DNA of 11,804 nt from Candidatus Microgenomates bacterium (GTDB lineage: Bacteria; Patescibacteriota; Microgenomatia; 2-02-FULL-39-11), in contig JALHWS010000083.1 of the NCBI GenBank assembly GCA_022866885.1, positions 1 to 11,804 of the forward strand, in the 5' to 3' direction. A model generated the notes under the pieces. The model worked only from the letters and a program-made list of their open reading frames with translations. It had not been told where the DNA came from and did no database searches. Positions 1 to 6,456 of the stretch are shown one piece after another; the stretch's first letter is position 1; every line of letters starts with the position of its first letter. Both the position numbers and the translations under genes were made by a program.

Positions 1-919
1 CTGCTCCGTTGCCTGGTGCATCAAAATAGCCGGCCTCCTGATATTTCCCATTTATAATATTATTTAAATCTATAATCACTATTTCTTTTGAATTCGAATC
101 AGTAGCCAGGTATGCATAATCTGATACTCCAAAAACACCGTTGGTTTTGTAGCTGTCAAAAGTTGCAGTGATGGTGCCTACAGGCGGGGTAGGATAGGGC
201 GGATTTGAGATTGCCACTTGCGCAAAGGAGACTCCGGATGCGTTCTCTCCGGTGCCCGCGACAACTTGTTCCTGAACGGCATAAACAGCATTGGCTACTC
301 CCTGTCTGGGCAGATCTACGGCGGCAATTGATAAGTTTGGCGCACACCAGCTTCCATGTCCGCCCGCCCCCAGGGTGACTTCTCCTCCGTTAGTATTCGT
401 CACTACGGCAGCATTCACTGTACCTTGGTTAAACTCTGTATCAGCAGTTTCCACATAAGTGGCGTTACTTAAAAACCTGGCTAAATACATAGTACTGTCT
501 ACGGATGATGGGAAAGGAGTATTCCATGAGACGGTGGTGACTATTTTTTTAGTAGATGGATCAACTGTTCCTCCGGATAAAACTATTGCTCCACTGCCGT
601 CGCGCCGTACATCGCTTATGACTATTTGTCTTATATATCCGTTTATTGTTTCATCTCCAGAGGCTAGATTCCAGGTATTTCCAGAAACAACAGGATGATA
701 GATGCCGTTGGTAGAAACAGAAGACCAATTATTTTCGCGGGCGATCCGCGCTGCTTCTTCAGCTTCTTTAAGCAGTGTCGTCGCTTCCAGTCTTTGTGTC
801 TGTTGAGCCTTACCTTCTCTTGAGGCAACCAGTCCGGTTAAAAGTGCGGGGAGAAAAATAGTGGTCAGCCCGACTGCGATAATAAATTCGACAATTAATT
901 GTCCTTTTTGTTTTAACAT
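1..919 (-). CDS. Large pseudopilin with LVIVD-type repeat, partial (C-terminus beyond left edge)
   Basis: The reading frame is open from ATG at 919 to the left edge (306 codons), so the protein is incomplete. The N-terminus is a class III prepilin signal: K4-Q5-short leader ending at G6, cleavage expected before Q7, the conserved Glu at mature position +5 (E11), then a hydrophobic helix to about residue 32. A helical, Glu/Ala-rich spine follows (about 35-65), then a Gly/Thr/Val/Asn-rich beta region. Near residues 262-289 the pattern GVSDYAYLAT...EIVIIDLNN fits the LVIVD repeat family of beta-propeller-like proteins. It is the last visible gene of the pilB-pilC operon, 33 bases after the smaller pseudopilin, with no clear Shine-Dalgarno sequence. 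Family knowledge suggests a minor pilin processed by a prepilin peptidase and inserted in or at the tip of a type IV pilus. An adhesin-like tip role is inference. The prepilin call is firm; the LVIVD call is based on one visible repeat. Confidence 0.85.
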   Translation of the reverse strand, partial: MLKQKGQLIVEFIIAVGLTTIFLPALLTGLVASREGKAQQTQRLEATTLLKEAEEAARIARENNWSSVSTNGIYHPVVSGNTWNLASGDETINGYIRQIVISDVRRDGSGAIVLSGGTVDPSTKKIVTTVSWNTPFPSSVDSTMYLARFLSNATYVETADTEFNQGTVNAAVVTNTNGGEVTLGAGGHGSWCAPNLSIAAVDLPRQGVANAVYAVQEQVVAGTGENASGVSFAQVAISNPPYPTPPVGTITATFDSYKTNGVFGVSDYAYLATDSNSKEIVIIDLNNIINGKYQEAGYFDAPGNGA

Positions 920-952
920 AAAGCCAACTGAGGACAGGTATCAATTCGATCC

Positions 953-1441
953 TCAATTTACGGAAGTTACCACTCCATATTTATTGATCGTGATTATTTT
1001 CTGTTCTCCTGAAAGAGTATTTTGCAATGTAATGGTATTGTTGCCTGTGGCCCCTAAAATTTCTCCATTGCCGCCTATAAATATTATCTGCGAGGAGGGG
1101 AAAGAAGTATTGACCAACCGGATGTTATCATCAAATTTTATTTCCAAATTGGCTGAGGACTGTGCTTTATATGAGCCATAAAAATCTATGTATTTGTCGG
1201 TAGCCAGATAAATCCCAATATTCTCTTTGATGCTGTTTCCTTCTGTGTCACCAACCATTGCCTTTAACTGTTGGCTTTTAAAGTTGTTGTTGAAGGTATC
1301 AATGGATTCAGAAAGCGTTGCCTTAAGGGAGACGTTTAAAAGGTTTATTACGACAATGGCAAATAGGGAGGCGAAAACCGCAAGCGCCACAATGACCTCG
1401 ACTAAAGTAAAACCAGATTGATATTTTCTAGAGAAGATCAT
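953..1441 (-). CDS. Type IV pseudopilin (prepilin-like, GspH/PulG type)
   Basis: A 162-residue protein with a textbook prepilin N-terminus: a short basic leader ending in S9-G10, cleavage expected before F11, FTLVEV with Glu at mature +5 (E15), and a hydrophobic helix to about residue 33. The remainder is a small, mostly beta-rich C-terminal domain, with the sequence IIFIGGNGEILGATG resembling the beta hairpins of GspH-like minor pilins. No cysteine pair is visible. The ATG at 1441 lies one base after the pilC stop codon (TAG at 1443-1445), so the two are translationally linked. The only purine-rich element (AGTAGG) touches the ATG. It ends with TGA, which shows TGA is a stop here. The product should be matured by a prepilin peptidase that is not encoded in the window. 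Whether it is the major subunit or a minor one cannot be told from sequence. Confidence 0.9.
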   Translation of the reverse strand: MIFSRKYQSGFTLVEVIVALAVFASLFAIVVINLLNVSLKATLSESIDTFNNNFKSQQLKAMVGDTEGNSIKENIGIYLATDKYIDFYGSYKAQSSANLEIKFDDNIRLVNTSFPSSQIIFIGGNGEILGATGNNTITLQNTLSGEQKIITINKYGVVTSVN

Positions 1442-1442
1442 C

Positions 1443-2495
1443 CTACTTGCTGCCGATCTGGCCGATCATGCCGTAAATTGGTGATAATATAGACATCATC
1501 ATGCCACCGACACAAACTCCCACCACCACTAAAATCAGCGGTTCCATAAGGGTGGTAGCGGTATGGAGGGTTTTGGATACCTGGTAATCTAAATATTCGG
1601 AAATATCCTGCATAGAACGGTCCAAACTGCCGCTTTTTTCACCTGCCTCTGTAATTTTAATCATAATGCCGGGAAAGATTTGTTTCGCGTCCTTAAATCC
1701 TTCCGATAATCTTTTTCCGGATAAGACTAATTCTTTACAGTGAGCTATGGCATTGGCTACTTCCTTTTTTGTCACAATATCCATCGTCAGGTCTAAAGCT
1801 GCCATAATAGGAATGCCCGCGTTCAAAAGCAGGTAAAGACTACGGGAAAAATTCGTGAGATCTATTTCTTTGGCTAATTCTTTCAGGAGTGGTAGTGAAA
1901 ATAATAGATTGACTAATAATTTTTTATTTCTTCGGTAGAAAAAAATAAAGCCGGATACTAAGATTATCATGATGACAATAAGGGGTATGGTTTGGGTAAG
2001 AAGTAAATTAGAGGTAAAAATAAGAATTCTGGTAGGCAGCGGTAGCTTCATTTTCAACCTTAGGAAAACCGATGAAATTTTAGGAATGACAAAGACAAGT
2101 ATCATCAGAAGCACTCCAATAAAGACAAACATGATAACGACAGGATAGATGAGGGCCCCTTTGACTTTATCGGTGAATTCTGTTTCTTTCCTGATATTAT
2201 CTCTCAGATCTTTAAGGGTGACATCAAGCGTCCCTGCTTCTTCAGAAGCTTTAATAATATTGACCGTTACCTTATCAAAGGTATTCGGAAACTTCGAAAA
2301 TGAGGTATGCAGTTGTTCTCCCTGAACAAGATCGGCCCGCAGAGTCTCTAAGATCTTTTTCTGGTTGCCTTTGGCATCTTCTAAGAGAGAATCTACGGTT
2401 TCAAGGATGGAAATGCCTGCTGTCAACATAGTGGCAAGATTACTTATCAGACCGATTTTTTCGCCGGTTGAAAGTGATATATTTTCGGTTCTCAT
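1443..2495 (-). CDS. pilC: Type IV pilus inner membrane platform protein PilC (GspF family)
   Basis: A 350-residue polytopic membrane protein with the two-repeat architecture of the T2SF/GspF family: one cytoplasmic helical domain at about 14-115 and its repeat at about 215-315, each followed by a membrane segment. Membrane helices are visible at about 117-138, 165-187 and 316-338. Family hallmarks are the repeat motif NIIKASEEAGTLD (about 79-91) and its partner KITEAGEKSGSLD (280-292), and the EPLILVVVG stretch before the last helix. In the family this protein sits in the cytoplasmic membrane, couples the assembly ATPase to pilin insertion, and is required for fibre growth. Its length is somewhat shorter than the ~400 residues usual in proteobacterial PilC, mainly at the N-terminus. 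It starts 17 bases after pilB and is followed by the pseudopilin one base later, so co-transcription is very likely. No Shine-Dalgarno sequence is seen. Confidence 0.95.
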   Translation of the reverse strand: MRTENISLSTGEKIGLISNLATMLTAGISILETVDSLLEDAKGNQKKILETLRADLVQGEQLHTSFSKFPNTFDKVTVNIIKASEEAGTLDVTLKDLRDNIRKETEFTDKVKGALIYPVVIMFVFIGVLLMILVFVIPKISSVFLRLKMKLPLPTRILIFTSNLLLTQTIPLIVIMIILVSGFIFFYRRNKKLLVNLLFSLPLLKELAKEIDLTNFSRSLYLLLNAGIPIMAALDLTMDIVTKKEVANAIAHCKELVLSGKRLSEGFKDAKQIFPGIMIKITEAGEKSGSLDRSMQDISEYLDYQVSKTLHTATTLMEPLILVVVGVCVGGMMMSILSPIYGMIGQIGSK

Positions 2496-2512
2496 AGATG
2501 CGACTATGTTTT

Positions 2513-4198
2513 CTATAAGGATTCAACTTTGGTAACACGCAGTACTTCTTCCAATGTCGTAATCCCTTTTCCTACTTTTTGCAATCCGTCATCAAGCATG
2601 GTAGTCATACCCTCAGCAACTGCTGCACGGGTGATCACATCAGCGTCATTTTTTTCGGTAATAAGCTTTCTTATATTTTTAGAAACCTCAAGAACTTCAA
2701 ATACGCCAATTCTTCCCGCATATCCTATCTGATGACATATCTTGCAGCCTCCACCTTTGTAAACGGTTATTTTCTCAATGCTTCCCAGATTTTTCTTTAT
2801 AATTTCCATCGGGATGTGACTCCCTAATTCTTCGACAGATATTTCTTTGGGGGTTTTACACATTTCACAAATTTTCCGAACCAGTCGTTGAGCAATGATA
2901 ATATTGACAGTTGAAGCAACCAGAAATGGTTCGATTTTCATATCTATCAACCTGGGTAAAGCGGTGGCGGCGTCATTGGTATGGAGCGTAGAAAGTACCA
3001 AATGGCCGGTAAGGGCGGCATTGACAGCAATGCCTGCTGTTTCGCTGTCCCTTATTTCACCGACGAAAACAATATTGGGATCCTGCCTGAGGATTGACCG
3101 CAGTCCGGAAGCAAATGTCAGATTCGTTTTGGGATTAGCTTGAATTTGGTTTACACCCTTGATGCGGTATTCGACCGGATCCTCAATGGTGGTAATATTT
3201 TTCTCACGAGTATTTAATATTTTTACGATTGCATAAATTGAAGTAGTTTTACCGGATCCTGTCGGGCCGGTAGATAATATCATCCCGTAAGATTTACTGG
3301 TGGCGGCAGTGACTTTTTTCAAATCCGCTTCCTGCATACCCAGATCCATAAGAGAAAACTGCCGGAAACGTGCAGAAAGAAGTCTCAAAACGGCTTTTTC
3401 TCCATCTGCCATAGGTATTATCGACACACGCAGATCTATATTTTCCTCAGCCAACTTCATCCTGATTTTTCCGTCCTGGGGAGCCATATGTTCATCTGTG
3501 CGCAGTTTTGACAATACTTTGATTCTGCTGACTATCCGCTCGTGAAGATTTTTCGGTAAAACTAAAACATCATGGAGAATACCGTCGATTCTGAAACGCA
3601 CCAGTGAATTTTTTTCTTCAGGCTCGATGTGGATATCGGATGCTTTATCCTGATAGGCATAGTCGACGAGGAGATCAACAATTTTCGCCACCGGAGCCTC
3701 ATCAGTAACATAAATGCCTGTTTTGCCGATTTCCTCATTAAAAAGTCCTTCATAAGTTTTCTGCAGTTCTTTGCGATAGATATGAAAGGTATTGAAAATA
3801 TCTCTCTCGGTCGCCAGGTAGGGAATCACTTTTTCGCCTGTTTTTTTGGCGATCATTTCCTGAATCTGGGTATTGCCGGGATCAGCCATGGCCAGTTTAA
3901 CCCCGTATTCATCTCTGGAGAAGGGAATCACTTTTTGCTTTCGGGCAACTTTTTCCGGAATTAGACGAATGACGTTATCCGGGATGGTAATCTTTGCTAA
4001 AGTGATGAAAGGAAGTTTGAGTGATTCCGCGATCAGCTGGCCTAACTTTTCATCGGAAATAATATCTTTTTCAATCAGGATATCCGTCAGGGAAGTATCC
4101 GAATTTTTGGCGGAATCGGAAACCTCGGAGAGTTTTTCCGGCGTTAATATATTATTCTGCAGGATGAATGCTTTTAGTTTTTCATCAGAAATAATCAT
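2513..4198 (-). CDS. pilB: Type IV pilus assembly ATPase PilB (GspE/VirB11 family)
   Basis: With the ATG at 4198 the protein has 561 residues, normal for PilB/GspE. The N-terminal MshEN/GspE-N domain spans about 5-130. The ATPase core follows: Asp box SDIHIEP (187-193), PQDGKI (240-245), Walker A GPTGSGKTT (311-319), Walker B region with VGEIRDSE (379-386) and His box STLHTND (403-409). A zinc-binding tetracysteine lies at C444/C447 and C485/C488, typical of extension ATPases and not of the PilT retraction motor. It is a cytoplasmic hexameric motor powering pilus extension through PilC. A TTG-initiated reading frame begins 15 codons upstream at 4243, but that TTG coincides with the -35 hexamer of the likely promoter and the extra residues do not look like the family, so ATG 4198 is preferred. 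It heads the operon pilB-pilC-pseudopilins. No pilT or prepilin peptidase is seen here. Confidence 0.95.
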   Translation of the reverse strand: MIISDEKLKAFILQNNILTPEKLSEVSDSAKNSDTSLTDILIEKDIISDEKLGQLIAESLKLPFITLAKITIPDNVIRLIPEKVARKQKVIPFSRDEYGVKLAMADPGNTQIQEMIAKKTGEKVIPYLATERDIFNTFHIYRKELQKTYEGLFNEEIGKTGIYVTDEAPVAKIVDLLVDYAYQDKASDIHIEPEEKNSLVRFRIDGILHDVLVLPKNLHERIVSRIKVLSKLRTDEHMAPQDGKIRMKLAEENIDLRVSIIPMADGEKAVLRLLSARFRQFSLMDLGMQEADLKKVTAATSKSYGMILSTGPTGSGKTTSIYAIVKILNTREKNITTIEDPVEYRIKGVNQIQANPKTNLTFASGLRSILRQDPNIVFVGEIRDSETAGIAVNAALTGHLVLSTLHTNDAATALPRLIDMKIEPFLVASTVNIIIAQRLVRKICEMCKTPKEISVEELGSHIPMEIIKKNLGSIEKITVYKGGGCKICHQIGYAGRIGVFEVLEVSKNIRKLITEKNDADVITRAAVAEGMTTMLDDGLQKVGKGITTLEEVLRVTKVESL

Positions 4199-4497
4199 GG
4201 GCAGTATTGAATTAATTTTAGAGGAGTTGAGAAGGAATAGCAATTATTATCAAAAATAATACAGTTATGTGCGAAGCAGGCAAAATTTTCGCAGACCGCT
4301 TTTCGAGCTTGTGAGAACTTTATTTAATAAGATAAAGAAGATATACGGAATAACATTTACTGACAGAATAAGTTTCGGGCGAGCAGCGGGTCAAGAAAAT
4401 TTATACCTGCGAGCGAATACTGAATCGGAGAAATTCCGTCTCCGAGGATTTATCGGTAAGTTAGACAGGACCCGTGAATTAAAATAAATAGAAAATT
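4199..4497. other. Intergenic spacer between sodA and pilB, with a small hairpin
   Basis: A 299-base gap between two minus-strand genes. It holds the pilB promoter described separately and a perfect 6-bp stem CGGAGA/TCTCCG (4426-4431 with 4439-4444, 7-base loop). That stem is enclosed at a distance by a second 6-bp complementarity, CGGGTC (4387-4392) with GACCCG (4469-4474). There is no U-tract after either stem on the minus strand, so this is not an obvious terminator for sodA. A 72-codon plus-strand frame opening with GTG at 4269 resembles no family I know and lacks a ribosome binding site. I treat the stretch as non-coding, possibly a structured leader or a decayed sequence. Confidence 0.5.
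4215..4243 (-). promoter_or_regulatory. Probable promoter of the pilB operon
   Basis: On the minus strand TTGCTA (4243-4238) is followed after 17 bases by TAAAAT (4220-4215). These match the sigma70 -35 and -10 consensus at 4 and 5 of 6 positions. Transcription would begin around 4208, giving a leader of about 10 bases before ATG 4198. It was found by eye, and alternatives in this AT-rich stretch exist. Confidence 0.45.
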
Positions 4498-5100
4498 TTA
4501 TCTGTTAAATCTCTTCTCAACTTCTTTCCAATTAACCACATTCCACCAAGCCTTTATATAGTCGGCCCTGCGGTTTTGGTATTTCAGGTAATAAGCATGC
4601 TCCCAGACGTCCAAAGTCAGAAGCGGTTTATAACCTTCCGACTCAGGCGTATCCTGGTTGGCGGTATCGACAATCTCCAATTTGTTGTCTTTGGCAATCA
4701 GCCAAATCCAACCGCTGCCGAATCTGCCTAAAGCTTTGGCACTAAAATTTTCCTGAAATTTTTCTAATCCACCGAAGGCGGAATTCAAAGCTTCCAGCAA
4801 TTTCCCCTGCGGCTGGTTTTTTTCGTCTTTCGGACTCATCAGCTGCCAATAATGATTATGGTTGATCACTCCGCCGGCGTTATTGATCACTTTTTGCCTG
4901 ATGGCCTCGGGAATCTTGTTAAAACTTCTGACCAGCTGCCCTATCTCCATTTGGGCAAACTCCTTCTGGTCTTTCAAAAGATCATTTAGGTTGGCAACGT
5001 ATGTGGCATGGTGCTTGTCATGGTGAAAATGCATCGTCTCACGATCGATGTACGGTTCCAGCGCCTCATACGCATATGGTAAATTTGGTAAGGTAAACAT
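4498..5100 (-). CDS. sodA: Superoxide dismutase, Mn-type (Fe/Mn family)
   Basis: A 200-residue protein, the usual length of bacterial Fe/Mn superoxide dismutases, which convert superoxide to hydrogen peroxide and oxygen. The four metal ligands are in place: H26 (in TMHFHHDKHH), H81 (in VINHNHYW), D164 and H168 (in LTLDVWEHAYYLKYQNRRADY). The gateway Tyr34 is present. The second-sphere glutamine is supplied from the C-terminal half (Q148 in TANQDTP), and G77 replaces the glutamine that iron enzymes carry before the second His. This is the manganese pattern, though cambialistic activity cannot be excluded. There is no signal peptide, so it is cytoplasmic. It is monocistronic in appearance: its own promoter lies just upstream and a 299-base gap separates it from pilB. 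ATG 5100 is the only sensible start (FTLPNLPYAY is the standard N-terminus). No Shine-Dalgarno sequence is visible in the short AT-rich leader. Confidence 0.97.
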   Translation of the reverse strand: MFTLPNLPYAYEALEPYIDRETMHFHHDKHHATYVANLNDLLKDQKEFAQMEIGQLVRSFNKIPEAIRQKVINNAGGVINHNHYWQLMSPKDEKNQPQGKLLEALNSAFGGLEKFQENFSAKALGRFGSGWIWLIAKDNKLEIVDTANQDTPESEGYKPLLTLDVWEHAYYLKYQNRRADYIKAWWNVVNWKEVEKRFNR

Positions 5101-5128
5101 ATATTGTAATAAATTTTATAACAATTCC

Positions 5129-5157
5129 AATTTATCACTAAACTGATACTATGTCAA
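5129..5157 (-). promoter_or_regulatory. sodA promoter (sigma70 type)
   Basis: On the minus strand a perfect -35 hexamer TTGACA (5157-5152) is followed after exactly 17 bases by TAAATT (5134-5129), 4 of 6 to the -10 consensus. The start site would fall near 5122, giving a leader of roughly 20 bases with no Shine-Dalgarno motif before ATG 5100. Confidence 0.65.
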
Positions 5158-5168
5158 TACTAGTTTGT

Positions 5169-5233
5169 CCCCGTACAAAACTTCCCTCCTCCCATGGTCT
5201 ACGTCCATGCGTCGGAGGAGCGTTTATACGGGG
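5169..5233. repeat. Long nested stem-loop H1 (hairpin twin 1)
   Basis: Three nested perfect stems share one axis: CCCCGTA (5169-5175) with TACGGGG (5227-5233), CTCCTCC (5186-5192) with GGAGGAG (5214-5220), and CATGG (5193-5197) with CCATG (5205-5209), closing a 7-base loop. The two inner stems are contiguous on the left arm. On the minus strand it follows the gene-end relic at 5252-5275 by about 18 bases and precedes the sodA promoter. There is no U-tract, so it is at best an atypical terminator. It is related to H2 (see there). Confidence 0.85.
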
Positions 5234-5251
5234 TGAGTATTTTTACTTATT

Positions 5252-5275
5252 CTAATTAGTAAACTCTTGTACAAA
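5252..5275 (-). pseudogene. Relic copy of the last codons of the CvpA-CAP gene
   Basis: On the minus strand these 24 bases read F-V-Q-E-F-T-N-stop, the same as the last seven codons plus stop of the CvpA-CAP gene (5386-5363). The two copies differ at five positions, all third codon positions and all synonymous: TTT/TTC, CAA/CAG, GAG/GAA, AAT/AAC and TAG/TAA. The preceding codons (GGG, TCG, AGT) no longer match. It lies between hairpins H2 and H1, and both gene ends are followed by a related hairpin. Best explained as the remnant of a diverged, once-coding paralogue or of a tandem duplication. Confidence 0.6.
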
Positions 5276-5343
5276 CCCCGAACTATGCTTACTTCGAACT
5301 GGAGGCTTACAGCCTCGCACTCTCGAAGAGCGCAAGTACGGGG
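5276..5343. repeat. Long nested stem-loop H2 (hairpin twin 2), 3' of the CvpA-CAP gene
   Basis: Nested stems: CCCCG (5276-5280) with CGGGG (5339-5343), CTT (5288-5290) with AAG (5334-5336), CTTCGA (5292-5297) with TCGAAG (5323-5328), and GAGGC (5302-5306) with GCCTC (5312-5316) around a 5-base loop. On the minus strand it begins 19 bases after the CvpA-CAP stop. H1 and H2 are related: read on the minus strand both start CCCCGTA, then after four variable bases CGCTC, and both end in CGGGG. The inner stems differ in sequence yet still pair. It may terminate the CvpA-CAP transcript, although only three T residues follow. Confidence 0.8.
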
Positions 5344-5362
5344 CAAGCATCTTCCTTCATGC

Positions 5363-6388
5363 TTAGTTAGTAAATTCCTGTACGAACATCAATCCATAAA
5401 TCCCACCATCTATAACACCAATCCCGACCTGACCGAAATCCGACGAGAGGATATTGGCCCGGTGACCGGGAGAATTCATCAGTCCCTGATGAGCCAGTTC
5501 TACATTTGGCGCCAGGGCCAGATTTTCGCCGGCGGCGTAGAATTCGATGCCGCTTTTTCTCATCCGGTCAAAAGGAGTTTGTCCTTGGGGATCATTATGG
5601 GAAAAATAGCCCCGGGCAAACATGTCCTCGGCGTAACTTCGCGCCAGCGCCCGCAGAGTCAAAGAAAAAGACAAGGGCGACAAGTCTATCTTTGCTCTAT
5701 CCTGATTAATCAATCGGAGCATCGCCTCTTCACTGGCAAGATCTTCTTTGACCTCGGTCTGGGTAAACTTCAGGTCTATCTTTTCATTGCTTTGGGGATT
5801 GGCGTTAACGGTCAAAAAATTCAACGATTCATTGACTGCTTCACCGAAAATTTGGTCTAACTCTTTCTCGATATTTTGAGTTCTGACAACCAAAGCTCCG
5901 CCAATTTTGGCTGATAAGATATCTTTTTTTATCACTCCGGCAATCGGCAAGGCGATAAGAAGCGTCAGCATGAAAGCGGTAAAAATCAACGCTTCGCCGA
6001 CCGCCGGCAGAAAACCAAAAAACCTGTCCAGACTTTTGAGAAAAGTGAGGATATTTCTTCTTTCCAGATTAGCCCAAGCGATGAAATAGCGCCGGTGGAG
6101 GTATCTATAAATAAAATTGATTACTATCGACAAAACAAATTCAATCACAAGTCCACTGAACAAAAAACCAACCGCTTTGCCGATTCCTGGGGGAATTTGG
6201 AAATTAGCGACTAATATTTGGCCAACAAAGGCATAAGTCTTCAGGGCAAAAGCAAAAGAGACAACAAAACCTACCAGATCGACTAATCCTAAAATAAATC
6301 CTCTTCTCCAGCCGCCAACAAGATAAAGAATAATCATCAGAATAGCGATCAAGTCGACCCAATTGCCATGAAGCGCGGAAATTTCCAT
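5363..6388 (-). CDS. CvpA domain - CAP (SCP/YkwD-like) domain fusion membrane protein
   Basis: With ATG 6388 the product has 341 residues. Residues 1-155 match the CvpA (colicin V production) family: four membrane segments at about 11-26, 30-57, 70-95 and 130-152, with the early YLVGGWRRGFILGL motif. A linker (155-218) leads to a C-terminal CAP domain of the bacterial YkwD type (219-341): NQDRAK, DMFARGYFSHNDPQG, GENLA, SPGHRANIL and a final FVQEFT. The four CAP cavity residues appear to be H264, E288, E297 and H309. The Trp usual before the last His motif is Leu (L303). The CAP domain should face outward if the helix count is right. CAP proteins are secreted or wall-associated with mostly unknown biochemistry. 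Divergence from a PBP gene suggests an envelope role, which is inference. A longer frame to 6547 runs through the promoter and inverted repeat into the PBP gene and is rejected. AAAGG at 6398-6394 is a proper ribosome binding site for the chosen start. Confidence 0.9.
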   Translation of the reverse strand: MEISALHGNWVDLIAILMIILYLVGGWRRGFILGLVDLVGFVVSFAFALKTYAFVGQILVANFQIPPGIGKAVGFLFSGLVIEFVLSIVINFIYRYLHRRYFIAWANLERRNILTFLKSLDRFFGFLPAVGEALIFTAFMLTLLIALPIAGVIKKDILSAKIGGALVVRTQNIEKELDQIFGEAVNESLNFLTVNANPQSNEKIDLKFTQTEVKEDLASEEAMLRLINQDRAKIDLSPLSFSLTLRALARSYAEDMFARGYFSHNDPQGQTPFDRMRKSGIEFYAAGENLALAPNVELAHQGLMNSPGHRANILSSDFGQVGIGVIDGGIYGLMFVQEFTN

Positions 6389-6393
6389 ATAAA

Positions 6394-6432
6394 CCTTTAA
6401 AGTTATTGTATAATATAATATACCCTTCACAA
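6394..6432 (-). promoter_or_regulatory. Promoter and ribosome binding site of the CvpA-CAP gene
   Basis: On the minus strand TTGTGA (6432-6427) and TACAAT (6410-6405) are 16 bases apart, matching -35 and -10 at 4 and 5 of 6 positions. AAAGG (6398-6394) lies five bases before ATG 6388, one of only two convincing Shine-Dalgarno sites in the window, and it fixes the start codon. The start site would fall close to 6398, so the leader may be barely long enough to contain the site. An overlapping alternative -10 (TATTAT) a few bases upstream would give a longer leader. Confidence 0.5.
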
Positions 6433-6456
6433 AATAGTAACTGTTTCGGGTATATA
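6409..6456 (+). promoter_or_regulatory. Candidate promoters of the first PBP gene
   Basis: Two overlapping perfect TATAAT boxes occur on the plus strand (6409-6414 and 6414-6419) but have no good -35 upstream. A second arrangement is TTCACA (6426-6431, 5 of 6) with TATATA (6451-6456, 4 of 6) at a long 19-base spacing. The first would give a leader containing the complete inverted repeat at 6453-6505. The second would start near 6463 and leave out its left arm. I cannot decide between them. Confidence 0.3.

Noticed and set aside
953..1181. Plus-strand open frames within 459-1421 antisense to the pseudopilin genes
   Set aside because: Both opposite-strand genes have clear prepilin signals and operon spacing. 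The plus-strand frames have no domains or ribosome binding sites.
4199..4243. TTG start for pilB at 4243
   Set aside because: No ribosome binding site, the added 15 residues are not family-like, and the TTG is part of the likely -35 hexamer. ATG 4198 gives the standard N-terminus.
4269..4487. 72-codon plus-strand open frame in the sodA-pilB spacer
   Set aside because: GTG start without a ribosome binding site, no recognisable domain, antisense to flanking transcription. Probably chance, though the region is otherwise unexplained.
5169..5343. Integron attC sites or CRISPR repeats for the twin hairpins
   Set aside because: The RYYYAAC/GTTRRRY core sites are not present, there are only two units, and no regular spacers or cas/integrase genes occur.
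5169..5343. Canonical Rho-independent terminators
   Set aside because: Stems are long and GC-rich, but no run of T follows on the minus strand; only GGGGTTT after H2. Kept as hairpins of unknown role.
5252..5386. Diversity-generating retroelement (variable repeat, hairpin and template repeat) at the CAP gene end
   Set aside because: The repeated stretch is only 24 bases, differences are not adenine-specific, there is no reverse transcriptase, and CAP is not the usual C-type lectin target.
5267..5860. 197-codon plus-strand open frame over the CvpA-CAP gene
   Set aside because: It is the antisense shadow of the CAP domain coding sequence and includes hairpin H2.
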